From positions 310,001 through 374,000 of the forward strand of contig NZ_JALJXP010000003.1 of NCBI RefSeq assembly GCF_024170165.1: a stretch of 64,000 nucleotides of DNA, in the 5' to 3' direction. Origin of the DNA: Pseudomonas nitroreducens. GTDB lineage: Bacteria; Pseudomonadota; Gammaproteobacteria; Pseudomonadales; Pseudomonadaceae. The position numbers and the translations under genes are program-made. The notes beneath the pieces were generated by a model. That model ran no database searches and was not told where the DNA came from. It saw only the letters and a list, made by a program, of their open reading frames with translations. Below, in pieces: positions 1-9,446 of the stretch (positions are counted from its first letter, which is position 1; each line of letters begins with the position of its first letter).

Positions 1-545
1 AGGGCTGGATCAGCGAACGCCAGCTCGGTCGCGCGCTGAAGAAGCAGAACAACCTGCGCCTGACAGCGACATTGGTCGCCGCCCTGCTCAGTCCGTTTCA
101 GCTGGCCAGCGCCGATGTGCAGCGCCAGGCACCGACGAGCATCACCCGCCACGAAGCTCCCAAGGGCCTCAAGCCGCTGAGCGACCGCGAGATGAGCGAT
201 GTCAGCGCCCAGGGTTTCGACGACACCCTGCAGAGCCTGCTGGTCAGCGCCGAGAGCGGTGATGGTGTCGGCGCCATCAAACAGCTGTCGCGCCTGGTCA
301 TGCCGGTGGTCGACAGCCTCGATGCCGAGACCTCGCTGCATGACGTGCAGTACGACACCGCGCACGCCTCCTCGTCCCTGAACCCGGACGGCTCGATCAA
401 CGTGCGCCTGCCCAGCTCCATCGGCGAGGTGCGCTTCGACAACATCCGCGTCGCCGGCGCGCCCAAGAGCCAGAGCATGGGCAGCCTGAGCCTGCAGAAC
501 ATCGACCTGTCCCAGGCCTCGCTGAAGATCAGCCTGCGCCACTGA
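1..545 (+). CDS. C-terminal part of an unidentified envelope protein (5' end outside window)
   Basis: The frame is open from base 3 at the window edge and stops with TGA at 543-545, so this is the 3' part of a longer gene. A TTG at 72 could serve as a start but has no convincing ribosome binding site, and the coding frame continues upstream of it. The first visible residues (GWISERQLGRALKKQ) resemble the helical MshEN/GspE N-terminal input domain. A hydrophobic stretch ending in QLASA follows and looks like a membrane segment or internal signal. The remainder contains LSDREMSDVSAQG and a C-terminal SLSLQNIDLSQASLKIS, patterns I associate with surface or pilus-like proteins of unknown function. 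Function unknown; the family suggestion is inference only. Confidence 0.6.
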   Translation, partial: GWISERQLGRALKKQNNLRLTATLVAALLSPFQLASADVQRQAPTSITRHEAPKGLKPLSDREMSDVSAQGFDDTLQSLLVSAESGDGVGAIKQLSRLVMPVVDSLDAETSLHDVQYDTAHASSSLNPDGSINVRLPSSIGEVRFDNIRVAGAPKSQSMGSLSLQNIDLSQASLKISLRH

Positions 546-557
546 GGCCGGCTCACC

Positions 558-591
558 ATGAAAGAAGGCGCCCATGGGCGCCTTCTTTCAT
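558..591. terminator. Bidirectional palindromic terminator
   Basis: A perfect 34-bp palindrome whose arms are ATGAAAGAAGGCGCCCA and its reverse complement, flanked by T/A tracts. It lies between the convergent partial gene (ends 545) and the thioesterase gene (ends 593), as expected for a shared intrinsic terminator. Confidence 0.8.
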
Positions 592-592
592 T

Positions 593-1006
593 TCAGTCCT
601 CGAAGCCCGGCAGGACCGGCACCGGGCGCTTCTCTTCGTCGATGGCGACGAAGCTGAACAGCCCGTGGATGGCCTTCTCGCGGCCATCGGCGGACATGCT
701 CTCCACGAACACCTCCACCTCGACCTTGAGGCTGGTGTTGCCGACCTTCACCACCCGGCCGACCAGCTCGACGATGGAGCCGGCGGGAATCGGGTGCTTG
801 AAGTCGATACGGTCGGTGGACACGGTCACCAGCGGCAGACGGCAAAAGCGCGTTGCGGCGATGAACGAGACTTCGTCCATCCAGGCCAGCGCGGTACCGC
901 CGAACAGGGTGTTGTGGTGGTTGGTGGTGGGCGGGAAGATCGCCTTGGTCACGCGGGTTTCGGAAAGCTCCGTACGACGGAGGATTTCCTGCTCTCTGGG
1001 GCTCAT
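593..1006 (-). CDS. Acyl-CoA thioesterase, hotdog fold (YciA-like)
   Basis: 137 residues, the usual length of a single hotdog domain. The segment N29-HHNTLFGG-37 followed by W42-M-D44-E45 is the conserved nucleotide/CoA-binding loop and catalytic-acid region of the YciA/acyl-CoA hydrolase branch, and FKHPIPAG (69-76) is the typical second motif. Members hydrolyse acyl-CoA thioesters to free acid and CoA in the cytoplasm; the preferred chain length cannot be read from sequence. It is transcribed alone, convergent with the partial gene at 1-545 and separated from rplS by that operon's terminator. The start at 1006 gives the expected N-terminus (MSPREQEIL). Confidence 0.88.
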   Translation of the reverse strand: MSPREQEILRRTELSETRVTKAIFPPTTNHHNTLFGGTALAWMDEVSFIAATRFCRLPLVTVSTDRIDFKHPIPAGSIVELVGRVVKVGNTSLKVEVEVFVESMSADGREKAIHGLFSFVAIDEEKRPVPVLPGFED

Positions 1007-1104
1007 GCCACTGCTACCTGATGCAATGAGGGTGGCTGCCGGTGCTGCGGATGTTGTGCTTCTAATGCGCTGCCGGAGGCAGATGGGAACAAATCACGGG
1101 CAAG

Positions 1105-1133
1105 AAAAAAGCAGCCCGCAGGCTGCTTTTTTT
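1105..1133 (-). terminator. Intrinsic terminator of the rpsP-rplS operon
   Basis: Stem GCAGCC (1111-1116) / GGCTGC (1121-1126) with loop CGCA, flanked by six A and seven T. On the minus strand it follows the rplS stop codon (1151) by about 20 nt and ends in a T run, a classical Rho-independent terminator. Confidence 0.85.
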
Positions 1134-1150
1134 CAGGATCAACCGGTCGA

Positions 1151-1501
1151 TTAAACCAGTTTTTCCTTGATACGAGCCGCCTTGCCGGACAGTTCGCGGA
1201 GGTAGTACAGCTTGGCCTTGCGCACATCGCCGCGACGCTTGACGCTGATGCTGTCAACCAGCGGGCTGTAAGTCTGGAAGGTACGCTCTACGCCTACGCC
1301 GTTGGAGATCTTGCGAACGGTGAAAGCACTGTTCAGGCCGCGGTTACGCTTGCCGATGACAACGCCTTCGAAGGCCTGCAGACGCTGACGGTCGCCTTCC
1401 TTCACTTTAACCTGGACGATTACGGTGTCGCCGGGGGCGAACGCCGGAATCTCTTTGCTCATCTGTTCAGCTTCGATCTGCTGAATGATCTTGTTGGTCA
1501 T
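1151..1501 (-). CDS. rplS: 50S ribosomal protein L19
   Basis: 116 residues, the family's normal length. The core ([20 protein letters not shown] and [16 protein letters not shown]) and the end ([17 protein letters not shown]) are diagnostic of bacterial L19, which sits at the 30S-50S interface. It is the last gene of the rpsP-rimM-trmD-rplS operon, 43 nt downstream of trmD, followed by an intrinsic terminator. The start ATG at 1501 is preceded by AGGAGC at good spacing. Confidence 0.98.
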   Translation of the reverse strand: MTNKIIQQIEAEQMSKEIPAFAPGDTVIVQVKVKEGDRQRLQAFEGVVIGKRNRGLNSAFTVRKISNGVGVERTFQTYSPLVDSISVKRRGDVRKAKLYYLRELSGKAARIKEKLV

Positions 1502-1544
1502 TTCGTGCTCCTAAGACCAGCGCTCGGCGCGGGCCATCGATACG

Positions 1545-2288
1545 TTAACTATCGTTCCGCTGGCGGATGTATTCCTCCAGCAGCTTTTTCTCTTCTCCAG
1601 AAAGCGAGCGGCAATCCAGAAGATCGGCACGTCGTTCCCAGGTCCTGCCTAAGGACTGCTGCAAACGCCAGCGCCGGATGTGTTCGTGGTTGCCGCTGAG
1701 CAGCACCTCAGGAACACGTTTGTCTGCGTACACCTCAGGTCGGGTGTAGTGCGGACAGTCGAGCAGGCCATCCGTGAAGGAGTCCTCCTCGGCGGAGTCC
1801 ACGTGGCCCAGTGCACCGGGCAACAACCGCGTGACCGCGTCAATCAGCACCATGGCCGGAAGCTCACCCCCGGACAGGACATAATCGCCAACTGACCATT
1901 CCTCATCGACATGCTCTTCAATGAAGCGCTCGTCGATGCCTTCGTAACGCCCGGCGATCAGGATCAGTCGCTCCTCGTTCGCCAGTTCTTTCACGGCCGC
2001 CTGCGTGAGCTTGCGACCTTGCGGCGAGAGGTAGATCACCTTCACCGGTCCGCCTGCGGCTTGCCGGGCATCGCCCAGTGCGCCTTCGAGCGGCTTGATT
2101 TTCATCACCATGCCGGGACCACCGCCGAAAGGCCGGTCATCCACCGTCTGGTGACGGTCCTCAGTGTTGCTTCGCGGGTTGAAGCACTGAAGCTGAATCA
2201 GCTCCTGCTTGACCGCGCGACTCGTGATGCCGTAGTCGCTGATGGCGCGAAACATCTCCGGAAAGATGCTGATAACCCCTATCCACAT
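1545..2288 (-). CDS. trmD: tRNA (guanine-N1)-methyltransferase
   Basis: TrmD transfers a methyl group from S-adenosylmethionine to N1 of G37 in tRNAs that read codons starting with C or G, preventing frameshifting. The 247-residue product shows the SPOUT trefoil-knot elements: [11 protein letters not shown] (about 86-96), [16 protein letters not shown] (111-126) and [16 protein letters not shown] (132-147), plus the conserved [10 protein letters not shown] (51-60). I take ATG at 2288 as start. GTG at 2309 would add seven residues (254 aa, nearer the roughly 250 of relatives) and starts just after the rimM stop; neither start has a strong ribosome binding site. Reading further upstream would run into rimM. 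Operon with rimM upstream and rplS downstream. Confidence 0.95.
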   Translation of the reverse strand: MWIGVISIFPEMFRAISDYGITSRAVKQELIQLQCFNPRSNTEDRHQTVDDRPFGGGPGMVMKIKPLEGALGDARQAAGGPVKVIYLSPQGRKLTQAAVKELANEERLILIAGRYEGIDERFIEEHVDEEWSVGDYVLSGGELPAMVLIDAVTRLLPGALGHVDSAEEDSFTDGLLDCPHYTRPEVYADKRVPEVLLSGNHEHIRRWRLQQSLGRTWERRADLLDCRSLSGEEKKLLEEYIRQRNDS

Positions 2289-2314
2289 TGGCTGAAGGCT
2301 CTCATCCACATGGG

Positions 2315-2851
2315 TTAGAAGTCCGCGTCCCAGTCCACCCGCATCTCGCCGGCTTCCAGGTCTACCGCTTGCACGCACTGATCCGTATACGGAAGCAGGC
2401 GTTCACGGTCGTCCAGGCTGCCTGCGCAGGGCTTGACTACCATCACATCGTTGGCGCCGGTCTCCAGCATGTGGTCGAGAATCCCGAACAGTTGCCCGTT
2501 CTGGTCGATCACCTTGAGACCTTCCAACTGGCTCCAGTAGAACTCGCCATCGTCCAGCACCGGCAGCTCGCTGCGCGGGACCAGGATTTCGAATTCAGCG
2601 AAGGTGCGGGCGATCTCGCGATCATCCAGTCCCTTCAGCTTCGCGACCAGGACATTGCCCTGCACGCGACCTTGAACCAGCTCAGCCTGTCGAACTTCGT
2701 TGCCACGCTTGAGCGTCCAGCGGCGATAGTCCAGCAGGTTGTCCAACGGATCGGTAAAGGAATACACCTTCACCTCACCACGAATACCGTGCACCGATAC
2801 GATCTTGCCGAGAACAACCATCTCCTCGGCGGGAGCAGGATTCGTGTTCAT
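2315..2851 (-). CDS. rimM: Ribosome maturation factor RimM
   Basis: 178 residues, normal for the family. The N-terminal barrel begins [20 protein letters not shown] (about 11-30, the defining GxIxxxxGxxGxxxV motif). The C-terminal PRC barrel includes [14 protein letters not shown] (about 102-115) and the end [11 protein letters not shown] is typical. RimM binds S19 in the 30S head and helps process 16S rRNA. The gene follows rpsP by only 5 nt, consistent with cotranscription, and leads into trmD. Confidence 0.97.
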   Translation of the reverse strand: MNTNPAPAEEMVVLGKIVSVHGIRGEVKVYSFTDPLDNLLDYRRWTLKRGNEVRQAELVQGRVQGNVLVAKLKGLDDREIARTFAEFEILVPRSELPVLDDGEFYWSQLEGLKVIDQNGQLFGILDHMLETGANDVMVVKPCAGSLDDRERLLPYTDQCVQAVDLEAGEMRVDWDADF

Positions 2852-2856
2852 CGATC

Positions 2857-3105
2857 TCAGGCAGCCTTGGCGGCTTCCTTGATCAGCTGAGCAACACGCT
2901 CAGACGGTTGAGCGCCTTGGCTCAGCCAGTAGTTCAGACGCTCCTGGTTGACCGAGAACTTGAGCTCAGCGCCAGTGGCGACGGGGTTGAAGAAGCCGAC
3001 GCGCTCGACGAAACGGCCGTCACGAGCGTTGCGGCTGTTGGTCACGGTCAGGTGATAGAACGGGCGCTTCTTGGAGCCGCCACGAGCCAGACGAATGGTT
3101 ACCAT
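2857..3105 (-). CDS. rpsP: 30S ribosomal protein S16
   Basis: 82 residues starting [19 protein letters not shown], the invariant S16 N-terminus. The ATG at 3105 has AGGAA about 10 nt upstream; the frame extends further upstream but without homology. It is the first gene of the rpsP-rimM-trmD-rplS operon, which couples ribosomal proteins, 30S maturation and tRNA methylation. A sigma-70-like promoter and a stem-loop lie between it and ffh. Confidence 0.98.
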   Translation of the reverse strand: MVTIRLARGGSKKRPFYHLTVTNSRNARDGRFVERVGFFNPVATGAELKFSVNQERLNYWLSQGAQPSERVAQLIKEAAKAA

Positions 3106-3134
3106 GCGTACGTTGTTCCTATGGTTTGCTTGCA

Positions 3135-3175
3135 AAAAAGAAATGCAGCCCTCGGGCACATAGCCCGAAAGGCCG
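3135..3175 (-). promoter_or_regulatory. Leader stem-loop with T tract before rpsP
   Basis: A perfect inner stem TCGGGC/GCCCGA (3152-3157 / 3163-3168, loop ACATA) is extended outward by GCxGCC/GGCxGC. On the minus strand it is followed within about 12 nt by TTTCTTTTTT (3135-3143). It lies 75-115 nt past the ffh stop and just inside the start of the predicted rpsP transcript. It could therefore terminate ffh, attenuate the rpsP operon, or both. Confidence 0.5.
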
Positions 3176-3178
3176 CAT

Positions 3179-3207
3179 ATTCTATGAGCTAAAGCCCCGC
3201 GCCGCAA
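3179..3207 (-). promoter_or_regulatory. Candidate sigma-70 promoter of the rpsP operon
   Basis: On the minus strand TTGCGG (3207-3202) and TAGAAT (3184-3179) are separated by exactly 17 nt. Transcription would start near 3172, about 65 nt upstream of the rpsP ATG. Assigned by eye from hexamer match and spacing. Confidence 0.5.
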
Positions 3208-3249
3208 GCCGCAGCGCGCTCGGCCCGCCGGGCGGCGAGCCGTCTGGCC

Positions 3250-4623
<1,374 letters not shown>

Positions 4624-4844
4624 GCGCGTTCCTAATCAGACCCGGTCGGGTCAGGGTTTGGCTTGTCAGCAAGCCGCCGATTATAACCAAGTGCGGCCAG
4701 CGCCAACACCGCCGATGATCCTGATGTGACCGACTGCTTCGCAGGCCAGAAGCGAACTGTTCTCAGCAGCTTTCTAGGGGCAGTCGATCTGTGCCAAACT
4801 CAGCACCTTTCGGGTCCCCCGTCGAAGGACTGTTCCAAGGACTT

Positions 4845-5645
4845 ATGCAACCTCTGCTGCCCAGCCTGATCGCCGCCGTCCTTTATATCGGCACCACCGC
4901 CTACCAGGGCGCAAGCCTGGCCCGCCGTACCCCGCCGCAGAAACCGCTGCTCCTCCTGCTGGGTCTGGTCGCCCTGCTCTGCCAGGCCTACAGCCTGAGC
5001 CAGGAGCTGCTGACGTCCGCGGGTCTGGCGCTGGACTTCTTCAACGCCGCCAGCCTGATCTCCGCCGCGGTCATCGCCCTGACCCTGCTGGCGTGCCTGC
5101 GCATTCCGGTGCACAACCTGCTGATCTTCCTTTATCCGCTCGGCGCGCTGACCACTCTGCTGGCCGTGCTGATGCCCCACGGCACCATCGAGCCGATCAA
5201 CGAGCAGCCCGGCATCCTCGCCCACATCCTGCTGTCGATCCTGGCCTATGGCCTGCTGACCATCGCCGTGGTCCAGGCGCTGCTCCTGCTGGTGCAGGAC
5301 CATCAGCTCAAGCACAAGCACCCGTCGGGCCTGATCCGCAACTTCCCGCCGCTGCAGACCATGGAAAGCCTGCTGTTCGGCTTCCTCTGGGGCGGCTGGT
5401 CGCTGCTCTCGCTGTCGCTGATCTCCGGCTGGCTGTTCGTCGACAACCTGTTCGCCCAGCACCTGGCGCACAAGACCATTCTCTCCTGCTTCGCCTGGGT
5501 GGTGTTCGGCGTACTGCTGTGGGGCCGCCACCAGCTCGGCTGGCGCGGCCACAAGGCGATCCGCTGGACCCTCGCGGGTTTCTGCCTGCTGATGCTGGCC
5601 TACTTCGGCAGCAAGCTGGTCAAGGAATTCATCCTGCACATCTGA
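4845..5645 (+). CDS. CcsA/YpjD-like cytochrome c assembly family membrane protein
   Basis: 266 residues, about eight hydrophobic membrane segments spread over the whole length, resembling the cytochrome c biogenesis CcsA/YpjD fold. The conserved GGWSLLSLSLISGWLF stretch and histidines near EQPGILAHILLS and AHKTIL fit possible haem-facing positions. It is commonly placed beside ffh and a CNNM protein in Pseudomonas; its exact role is not established. I use ATG 4845 (AAGGA 9 nt upstream), which begins directly at the first membrane helix. A GTG at 4791 would add 18 non-hydrophobic residues. The next gene, the CNNM protein, follows after 42 nt, so the two are probably cotranscribed. Confidence 0.85.
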   Translation: MQPLLPSLIAAVLYIGTTAYQGASLARRTPPQKPLLLLLGLVALLCQAYSLSQELLTSAGLALDFFNAASLISAAVIALTLLACLRIPVHNLLIFLYPLGALTTLLAVLMPHGTIEPINEQPGILAHILLSILAYGLLTIAVVQALLLLVQDHQLKHKHPSGLIRNFPPLQTMESLLFGFLWGGWSLLSLSLISGWLFVDNLFAQHLAHKTILSCFAWVVFGVLLWGRHQLGWRGHKAIRWTLAGFCLLMLAYFGSKLVKEFILHI

Positions 5646-5687
5646 CGCTAACGGCGGCGCGGATGCGCCGCTGAAGGACCTGCGCGC

Positions 5688-6983
5688 ATGGAAGAGATCC
5701 ACCCCGGCTACCTGATCGGCCTGCTGGTCTTCCTGATCCTCTGCTCGGCGTTCTTCTCCAGCGTCGAGACCGGCATGCTCAGCCTCGACCGCTACCGCCT
5801 GCGCCACCTGTCCAAGAAGGGCAACCGCGGGGCCCGGCGCACCAGCTGGCTGCTGCTGCGCACCGACCGGCTGCTGGGCACCATCCTGATCGGCAACAAC
5901 TTCGTCAACATCATTGCCTCGTCCCTGGCGACCTTGCTGGCCCTGCGCCTGTGGGGCGAGGCCGGCGTGGCGATCGCCACCGTGGCGCTGACGCTGATCC
6001 TGCTGATCTTCGGCGAGATCACCCCCAAGACCTATGCCGCCCTGCGCCCCGAGCGCGTCGCCTTCCCCGCCAGCCTGCCGCTGATCTGGATGCAGAAGCT
6101 GTTCAGTCCGCTGCTCTGGCTGATGACCGGCATCAGCAACCTGCTGCTGCGCCTGGGCGGCCTCGACCCGACCCAGCGCGGCAACAAGCCGCTGAGCAAC
6201 GACGAGCTGCGCAGCGTGGTCACCGACTCCAGCGAGAAGCTCACCCACAACCGCCAGGACATGCTGCTGAGCATCCTCGACCTGGAAAAGATCACGGTGA
6301 ACGACCTGATGGTGCCGCGCAACGAAGTCCAGGGCATCGACCTGGACGACGAGCTGGAAACCATCATCGGCCAGCTGCGCAACACCACCCACACCCGCCT
6401 GCCGGTGTTCCGCAACGACATCAACCAGGTCGAGGGCGTGGTACACATGCGCCAGATCGCCCGCCTGCTGACCCACAACCAGCTGACCAAGGACAGCCTC
6501 AAGGCCGCGTGCCTGGAGCCCTATTTCGTGCCCGAGAGCACACCGCTGTCGACCCAGCTGATCAACTTCCAGAAGCAGAAGCGGCGCATCGGCATCGTCG
6601 TCGACGAGTACGGCGAGGTGATCGGCATCATCACCCTGGAAGACATCCTCGAAGAGATCGTCGGCGAGTTCAGCAACCAGAACACCCTGCGCAACCCGGA
6701 CATCCATCCCCAGGCCGACGGCACCTACGTCATCGACGGCTCGGCCAACCTGCGCGACGTCAACCGCGCCCTGGGCTGGCAACTGCCCAGCGACGGCCCC
6801 AAGACCCTCAACGGCCTGGTCACCGAAGCGCTGGAGCAGATCCCCGACTGCGCGGTGTGCCTGAAGATCGGCCGCTACCGCCTGGAAATCCTGCAATCGG
6901 GCGAAAACCGGGTGAAAAGCGTGCGTGCCTGGCTGCCCGGCGCGCCACCCCGCGAAGCGCCGTACACCGACGAGCTTGCCTGA
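5688..6983 (+). CDS. CNNM/CorC (HlyC/CorC) family membrane protein with CBS domains
   Basis: 431 residues in three parts. A DUF21/CNNM membrane domain with about four helices spans roughly 1-180 (FFSSVETGMLSLDRYRL at the start and FGEITPKTYAAL are hallmark segments). A CBS-domain pair spans about 200-340 (DLMVPRNEVQGIDL and GIVVDEYGEVIGIITLEDIL). A C-terminal CorC_HlyC domain covers about 350-425. Relatives are linked to magnesium/cobalt homeostasis or efflux; that role is inferred from family membership. It lies 42 nt after the CcsA-like gene in the same direction. Confidence 0.92.
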   Translation: MEEIHPGYLIGLLVFLILCSAFFSSVETGMLSLDRYRLRHLSKKGNRGARRTSWLLLRTDRLLGTILIGNNFVNIIASSLATLLALRLWGEAGVAIATVALTLILLIFGEITPKTYAALRPERVAFPASLPLIWMQKLFSPLLWLMTGISNLLLRLGGLDPTQRGNKPLSNDELRSVVTDSSEKLTHNRQDMLLSILDLEKITVNDLMVPRNEVQGIDLDDELETIIGQLRNTTHTRLPVFRNDINQVEGVVHMRQIARLLTHNQLTKDSLKAACLEPYFVPESTPLSTQLINFQKQKRRIGIVVDEYGEVIGIITLEDILEEIVGEFSNQNTLRNPDIHPQADGTYVIDGSANLRDVNRALGWQLPSDGPKTLNGLVTEALEQIPDCAVCLKIGRYRLEILQSGENRVKSVRAWLPGAPPREAPYTDELA

Positions 6984-7006
6984 GCCGCCCCGCCCGCCCC
7001 TATAAT
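6976..7006 (+). promoter_or_regulatory. Candidate promoter upstream of the MFS gene
   Basis: A perfect TATAAT at 7001-7006 lies just past the CNNM stop codon (6983), with TTGCCT (6976-6981) 19 nt upstream as a poor -35. It would give the MFS transcript a leader of about 255 nt. In the stretch 6984-7269 I see no gene, only GC-rich sequence with several short inverted repeats. Confidence 0.4.
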
Positions 7007-7269
7007 CCGGACGGCTTACCCAGCCTCCCGCCTGCGCCCGTCGCTATCCGTGACGCCGCGCCGGCCAGTCAATCGCACGCCCCGCCGAGCCTCGACCCCG
7101 CGTCGTTGCCTTGCGAAGCAGCCGGCCTCGCCCTGACCCACCGCGAGCCGCGCCCACCCTGCCCCGATCCCGGGCCGCGCTCGCACTCGCGCCATGGCGA
7201 TGCCTCAAGAAACGTCGGACACGACCGCCAGAGTCGTCGCCGCGCCTGACTGCCAGGGATATTCCCCGT

Positions 7270-8583
7270 ATGACCAGCGCCACGCTCGAAGCCGCACAAC
7301 CGGCCGAACAGACCAACTCCACCACCCGCGTCGCGGTAGCCAGCTTCATCGGCACCGCCATCGAGTTCTACGATTTCTACGTCTACGCCACCGCTGCCGC
7401 GCTGGTGATCGGCCCGGTGTTCTTCCCGCAGACCTCCGGCACCGCCCAGGCCCTCAGCGCCTTCATCACCTTCGGCATCGCCTTCCTTGCCCGCCCGCTG
7501 GGCTCGGCGCTGTTCGGCCACTTCGGTGACCGCATCGGGCGCAAGTCCACCCTGGTGGCCTCGCTGCTGCTGATGGGCATCTCCACCACCCTGATCGGCC
7601 TGCTGCCGGGCTATGACAGCATTGGCGCCTGGGCGCCGGTCCTGCTTTGTGTATTGCGCTTCGGCCAGGGCCTGGGACTGGGTGGCGAATGGGGCGGCGC
7701 CGCGCTGCTGGCCACGGAGAACGCGCCCAAGGGTCGCCGCGCCTGGTTCGGCATGTTCCCGCAGATGGGCCCGTCAATCGGTTTCCTCGCCGCCAACGGC
7801 CTGTTTCTCTGCCTGGCGATGTTCCTTAGCGAAGAACAGTTCCGCGCCTGGGGCTGGCGCATCCCGTTCGTACTCAGCGCCGTGCTGGTCATGGTCGGGC
7901 TGTATGTGCGCCTGAAGCTGGTGGAAACCCCGGTCTTCGCCAAGGCCATGGAACGCCATGAACGCGCCAGCCTGCCGATTGCCGAACTGCTGAGCAAACA
8001 CTGGCGACCGACCCTGCTCGGTGCCCTGGCGATGGTGGTGTGCTATGCCCTCTTCTATATCTCCACGGTGTTCTCGCTGAGCTACGGGGTCAGCACCCTG
8101 GGCTACAGCCGCGAGGACTTCCTCGGCCTGCTGTGCATTGCCGTACTGTTCATGGCCGCCGCCACGCCGGTCTCGGCCTGGCTGAGCGACCGCTTCGGGC
8201 GCAAGCCGGTACTGATCGTCGGCACCCTCGCCGCCATCGCCTCGGGCTTCGCCATGGAGTCGCTGCTGAGCCAGGGCTCGTCGGTGGAGGTGGCAGTGTT
8301 CCTGTCGCTGGAACTGTTCCTCATGGGCGTGACCTTCGCCCCCATGGGCGCACTGCTGCCGGAACTCTTCCCCACCCACGTGCGCTATACCGGCGCTTCG
8401 GCGGCCTACAACCTGGGCGGCATCCTCGGTGCCTCGGTGGCGCCGTACATCGCGCAGAAGCTGGTAGGCATGGGTGGATTGAGCTGGGTGGGCGGCTATG
8501 TGTCGGTGGCGGCAGCGCTCAGCCTGCTGGCGGTGCTGTGCCTGCGCGAGACCCGCGAAGCGGATCTGAACGATATCCGCTGA
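7270..8583 (+). CDS. MFS transporter, metabolite:H+ symporter (MHS) type
   Basis: 437 residues with twelve predicted membrane segments. The MHS signature is clear: GTAIEFYDFYVYATAAAL opens the protein, followed by the loop motif GHFGDRIGRKSTL, then GQGLGLGGEWGGAALL and the second-half loop SDRFGRKPVL. This inner-membrane subfamily carries organic acids and betaines (citrate, shikimate, proline/betaine) with protons; the substrate cannot be deduced. ATG 7270 is chosen because the protein homologous to the family begins there; the frame is open upstream but reads as low-complexity GC-rich residues. Stands alone, convergent with the SGNH hydrolase gene. Confidence 0.93.
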   Translation: MTSATLEAAQPAEQTNSTTRVAVASFIGTAIEFYDFYVYATAAALVIGPVFFPQTSGTAQALSAFITFGIAFLARPLGSALFGHFGDRIGRKSTLVASLLLMGISTTLIGLLPGYDSIGAWAPVLLCVLRFGQGLGLGGEWGGAALLATENAPKGRRAWFGMFPQMGPSIGFLAANGLFLCLAMFLSEEQFRAWGWRIPFVLSAVLVMVGLYVRLKLVETPVFAKAMERHERASLPIAELLSKHWRPTLLGALAMVVCYALFYISTVFSLSYGVSTLGYSREDFLGLLCIAVLFMAAATPVSAWLSDRFGRKPVLIVGTLAAIASGFAMESLLSQGSSVEVAVFLSLELFLMGVTFAPMGALLPELFPTHVRYTGASAAYNLGGILGASVAPYIAQKLVGMGGLSWVGGYVSVAAALSLLAVLCLRETREADLNDIR

Positions 8584-8607
8584 GTCGGTAACCGGCGGAT
8601 AACCGGG

Positions 8608-8641
8608 AACGGATTCGGCCGCCAAGGCGGCGGAATCCGTT
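8608..8641. terminator. Hairpin between convergent MFS and SGNH genes
   Basis: Arms AACGGATTCGGCCGCC and GGCGGCGGAATCCGTT pair over 15 of 16 positions around an AA centre. There is no long T run on either side, so terminator function is probable from position rather than certain. Confidence 0.55.
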
Positions 8642-8690
8642 GATCCCGGTGACGATGGAAGCTGGCGCCAATGCCGGCCCTGCCAGCGGG

Positions 8691-8714
8691 TCGCGGGCGT
8701 GGCCCGCTCCTACA
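8691..8714. repeat. Single REP element (CGGGC/GCCCG subtype)
   Basis: TCGCGGGCGTGGCCCGCTCC plus TACA. The tail CGCTCCTACA is shared by all REP copies in this window, and the GC-rich imperfect palindrome GGGCxxGGCCC precedes it. It lies immediately 3' of the SGNH hydrolase gene, the usual extragenic location of Pseudomonas REPs. Confidence 0.75.
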
Positions 8715-8717
8715 GGA

Positions 8718-9446
8718 TCAGCGTGGGGCAACCAGCCACTCGGCCAGGTGCTCACCCCAGACCTGATAGCCCAGTGCAGAAGGGTGATAGCCATCGATGG
8801 CGAGGAACTGCGGCTGCATCTCCAGGCTCACCCCGCAATAGCCCGCCCCCTGCGCCAGCGCCAGAGCACTGAGCTGGCGATCCAGCAGCGTTGCGCGCCA
8901 GCCCAGCAACTGTCGCAGTAACCAGGGCAAGGCCGTGAAGTGCTGCAACGGCGGCACCGCCGTGCAGACCACCCGCGAACCGCGGTCGCGAAAATGCCCG
9001 ATCAACTGTCCGAGGGAGCCCAGCCAGCGCTGGCTGGAGCTGAAGTGCGTGGTGTCGTTGACACCGAAGACCAGCGCCACGAGGTCGTAATTCTCTCCGG
9101 CCACCAGCGGCAGCAGGCGTTCGCAGGCTTCGCTGGCGGTGATGCCGTTTTCCCCCACCGCGCGCCAGGCGACGGGCCGTTGGAGACGACCGGAAAGCGC
9201 CAAGGCCAACCGGCCAGCCAGCGCAAAATCCAGGCAGGACGCGCCGACACCGGCAACGGTGGATTCACCCAGCAGCAACAGGCGAAAGGGTTCACCGGCA
9301 AGCTCCGCCCCTGCGATGCCTTCGCAGCCGCCGGCGGCGGGTGCCAGGCGCAAGGCCGTGCGCCGGGTACGTACGGCCATGGGCAGGACCAGCGGCAGCA
9401 GTGGCAAGGCCGCTGCCCACCACATCAGCCCCGCCCAGCGGCTCAC
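8718..9446 (-). CDS. SGNH/GDSL-family hydrolase, membrane-anchored
   Basis: 242 residues from GTG 9446, which overlaps the purT stop as GTGA, so translation is probably coupled to purT. The N-terminal [18 protein letters not shown] is a membrane anchor or uncleaved signal. SGNH blocks are present: [13 protein letters not shown] (block I, nucleophile Ser in GES), the Gly of block [10 protein letters not shown] (block III, Asn) and [10 protein letters not shown] (block V, Asp and His). These enzymes cleave esters such as acyl groups on lipids or glycans; the substrate is unknown. The long open frame further upstream overlaps purT and is an artefact. Confidence 0.85.
   Translation of the reverse strand: MSRWAGLMWWAAALPLLPLVLPMAVRTRRTALRLAPAAGGCEGIAGAELAGEPFRLLLLGESTVAGVGASCLDFALAGRLALALSGRLQRPVAWRAVGENGITASEACERLLPLVAGENYDLVALVFGVNDTTHFSSSQRWLGSLGQLIGHFRDRGSRVVCTAVPPLQHFTALPWLLRQLLGWRATLLDRQLSALALAQGAGYCGVSLEMQPQFLAIDGYHPSALGYQVWGEHLAEWLVAPR

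Noticed and set aside
2310-2378. N-terminal extension of trmD to 2378
   Set aside because: It lies within the rimM coding region and has no similarity to TrmD N-termini.
4800-6896. 698-codon minus-strand frame opposite the CcsA-like and CNNM genes
   Set aside because: Shadow of two well-supported plus-strand genes; Gln/Ala/Asp-rich non-protein-like composition.
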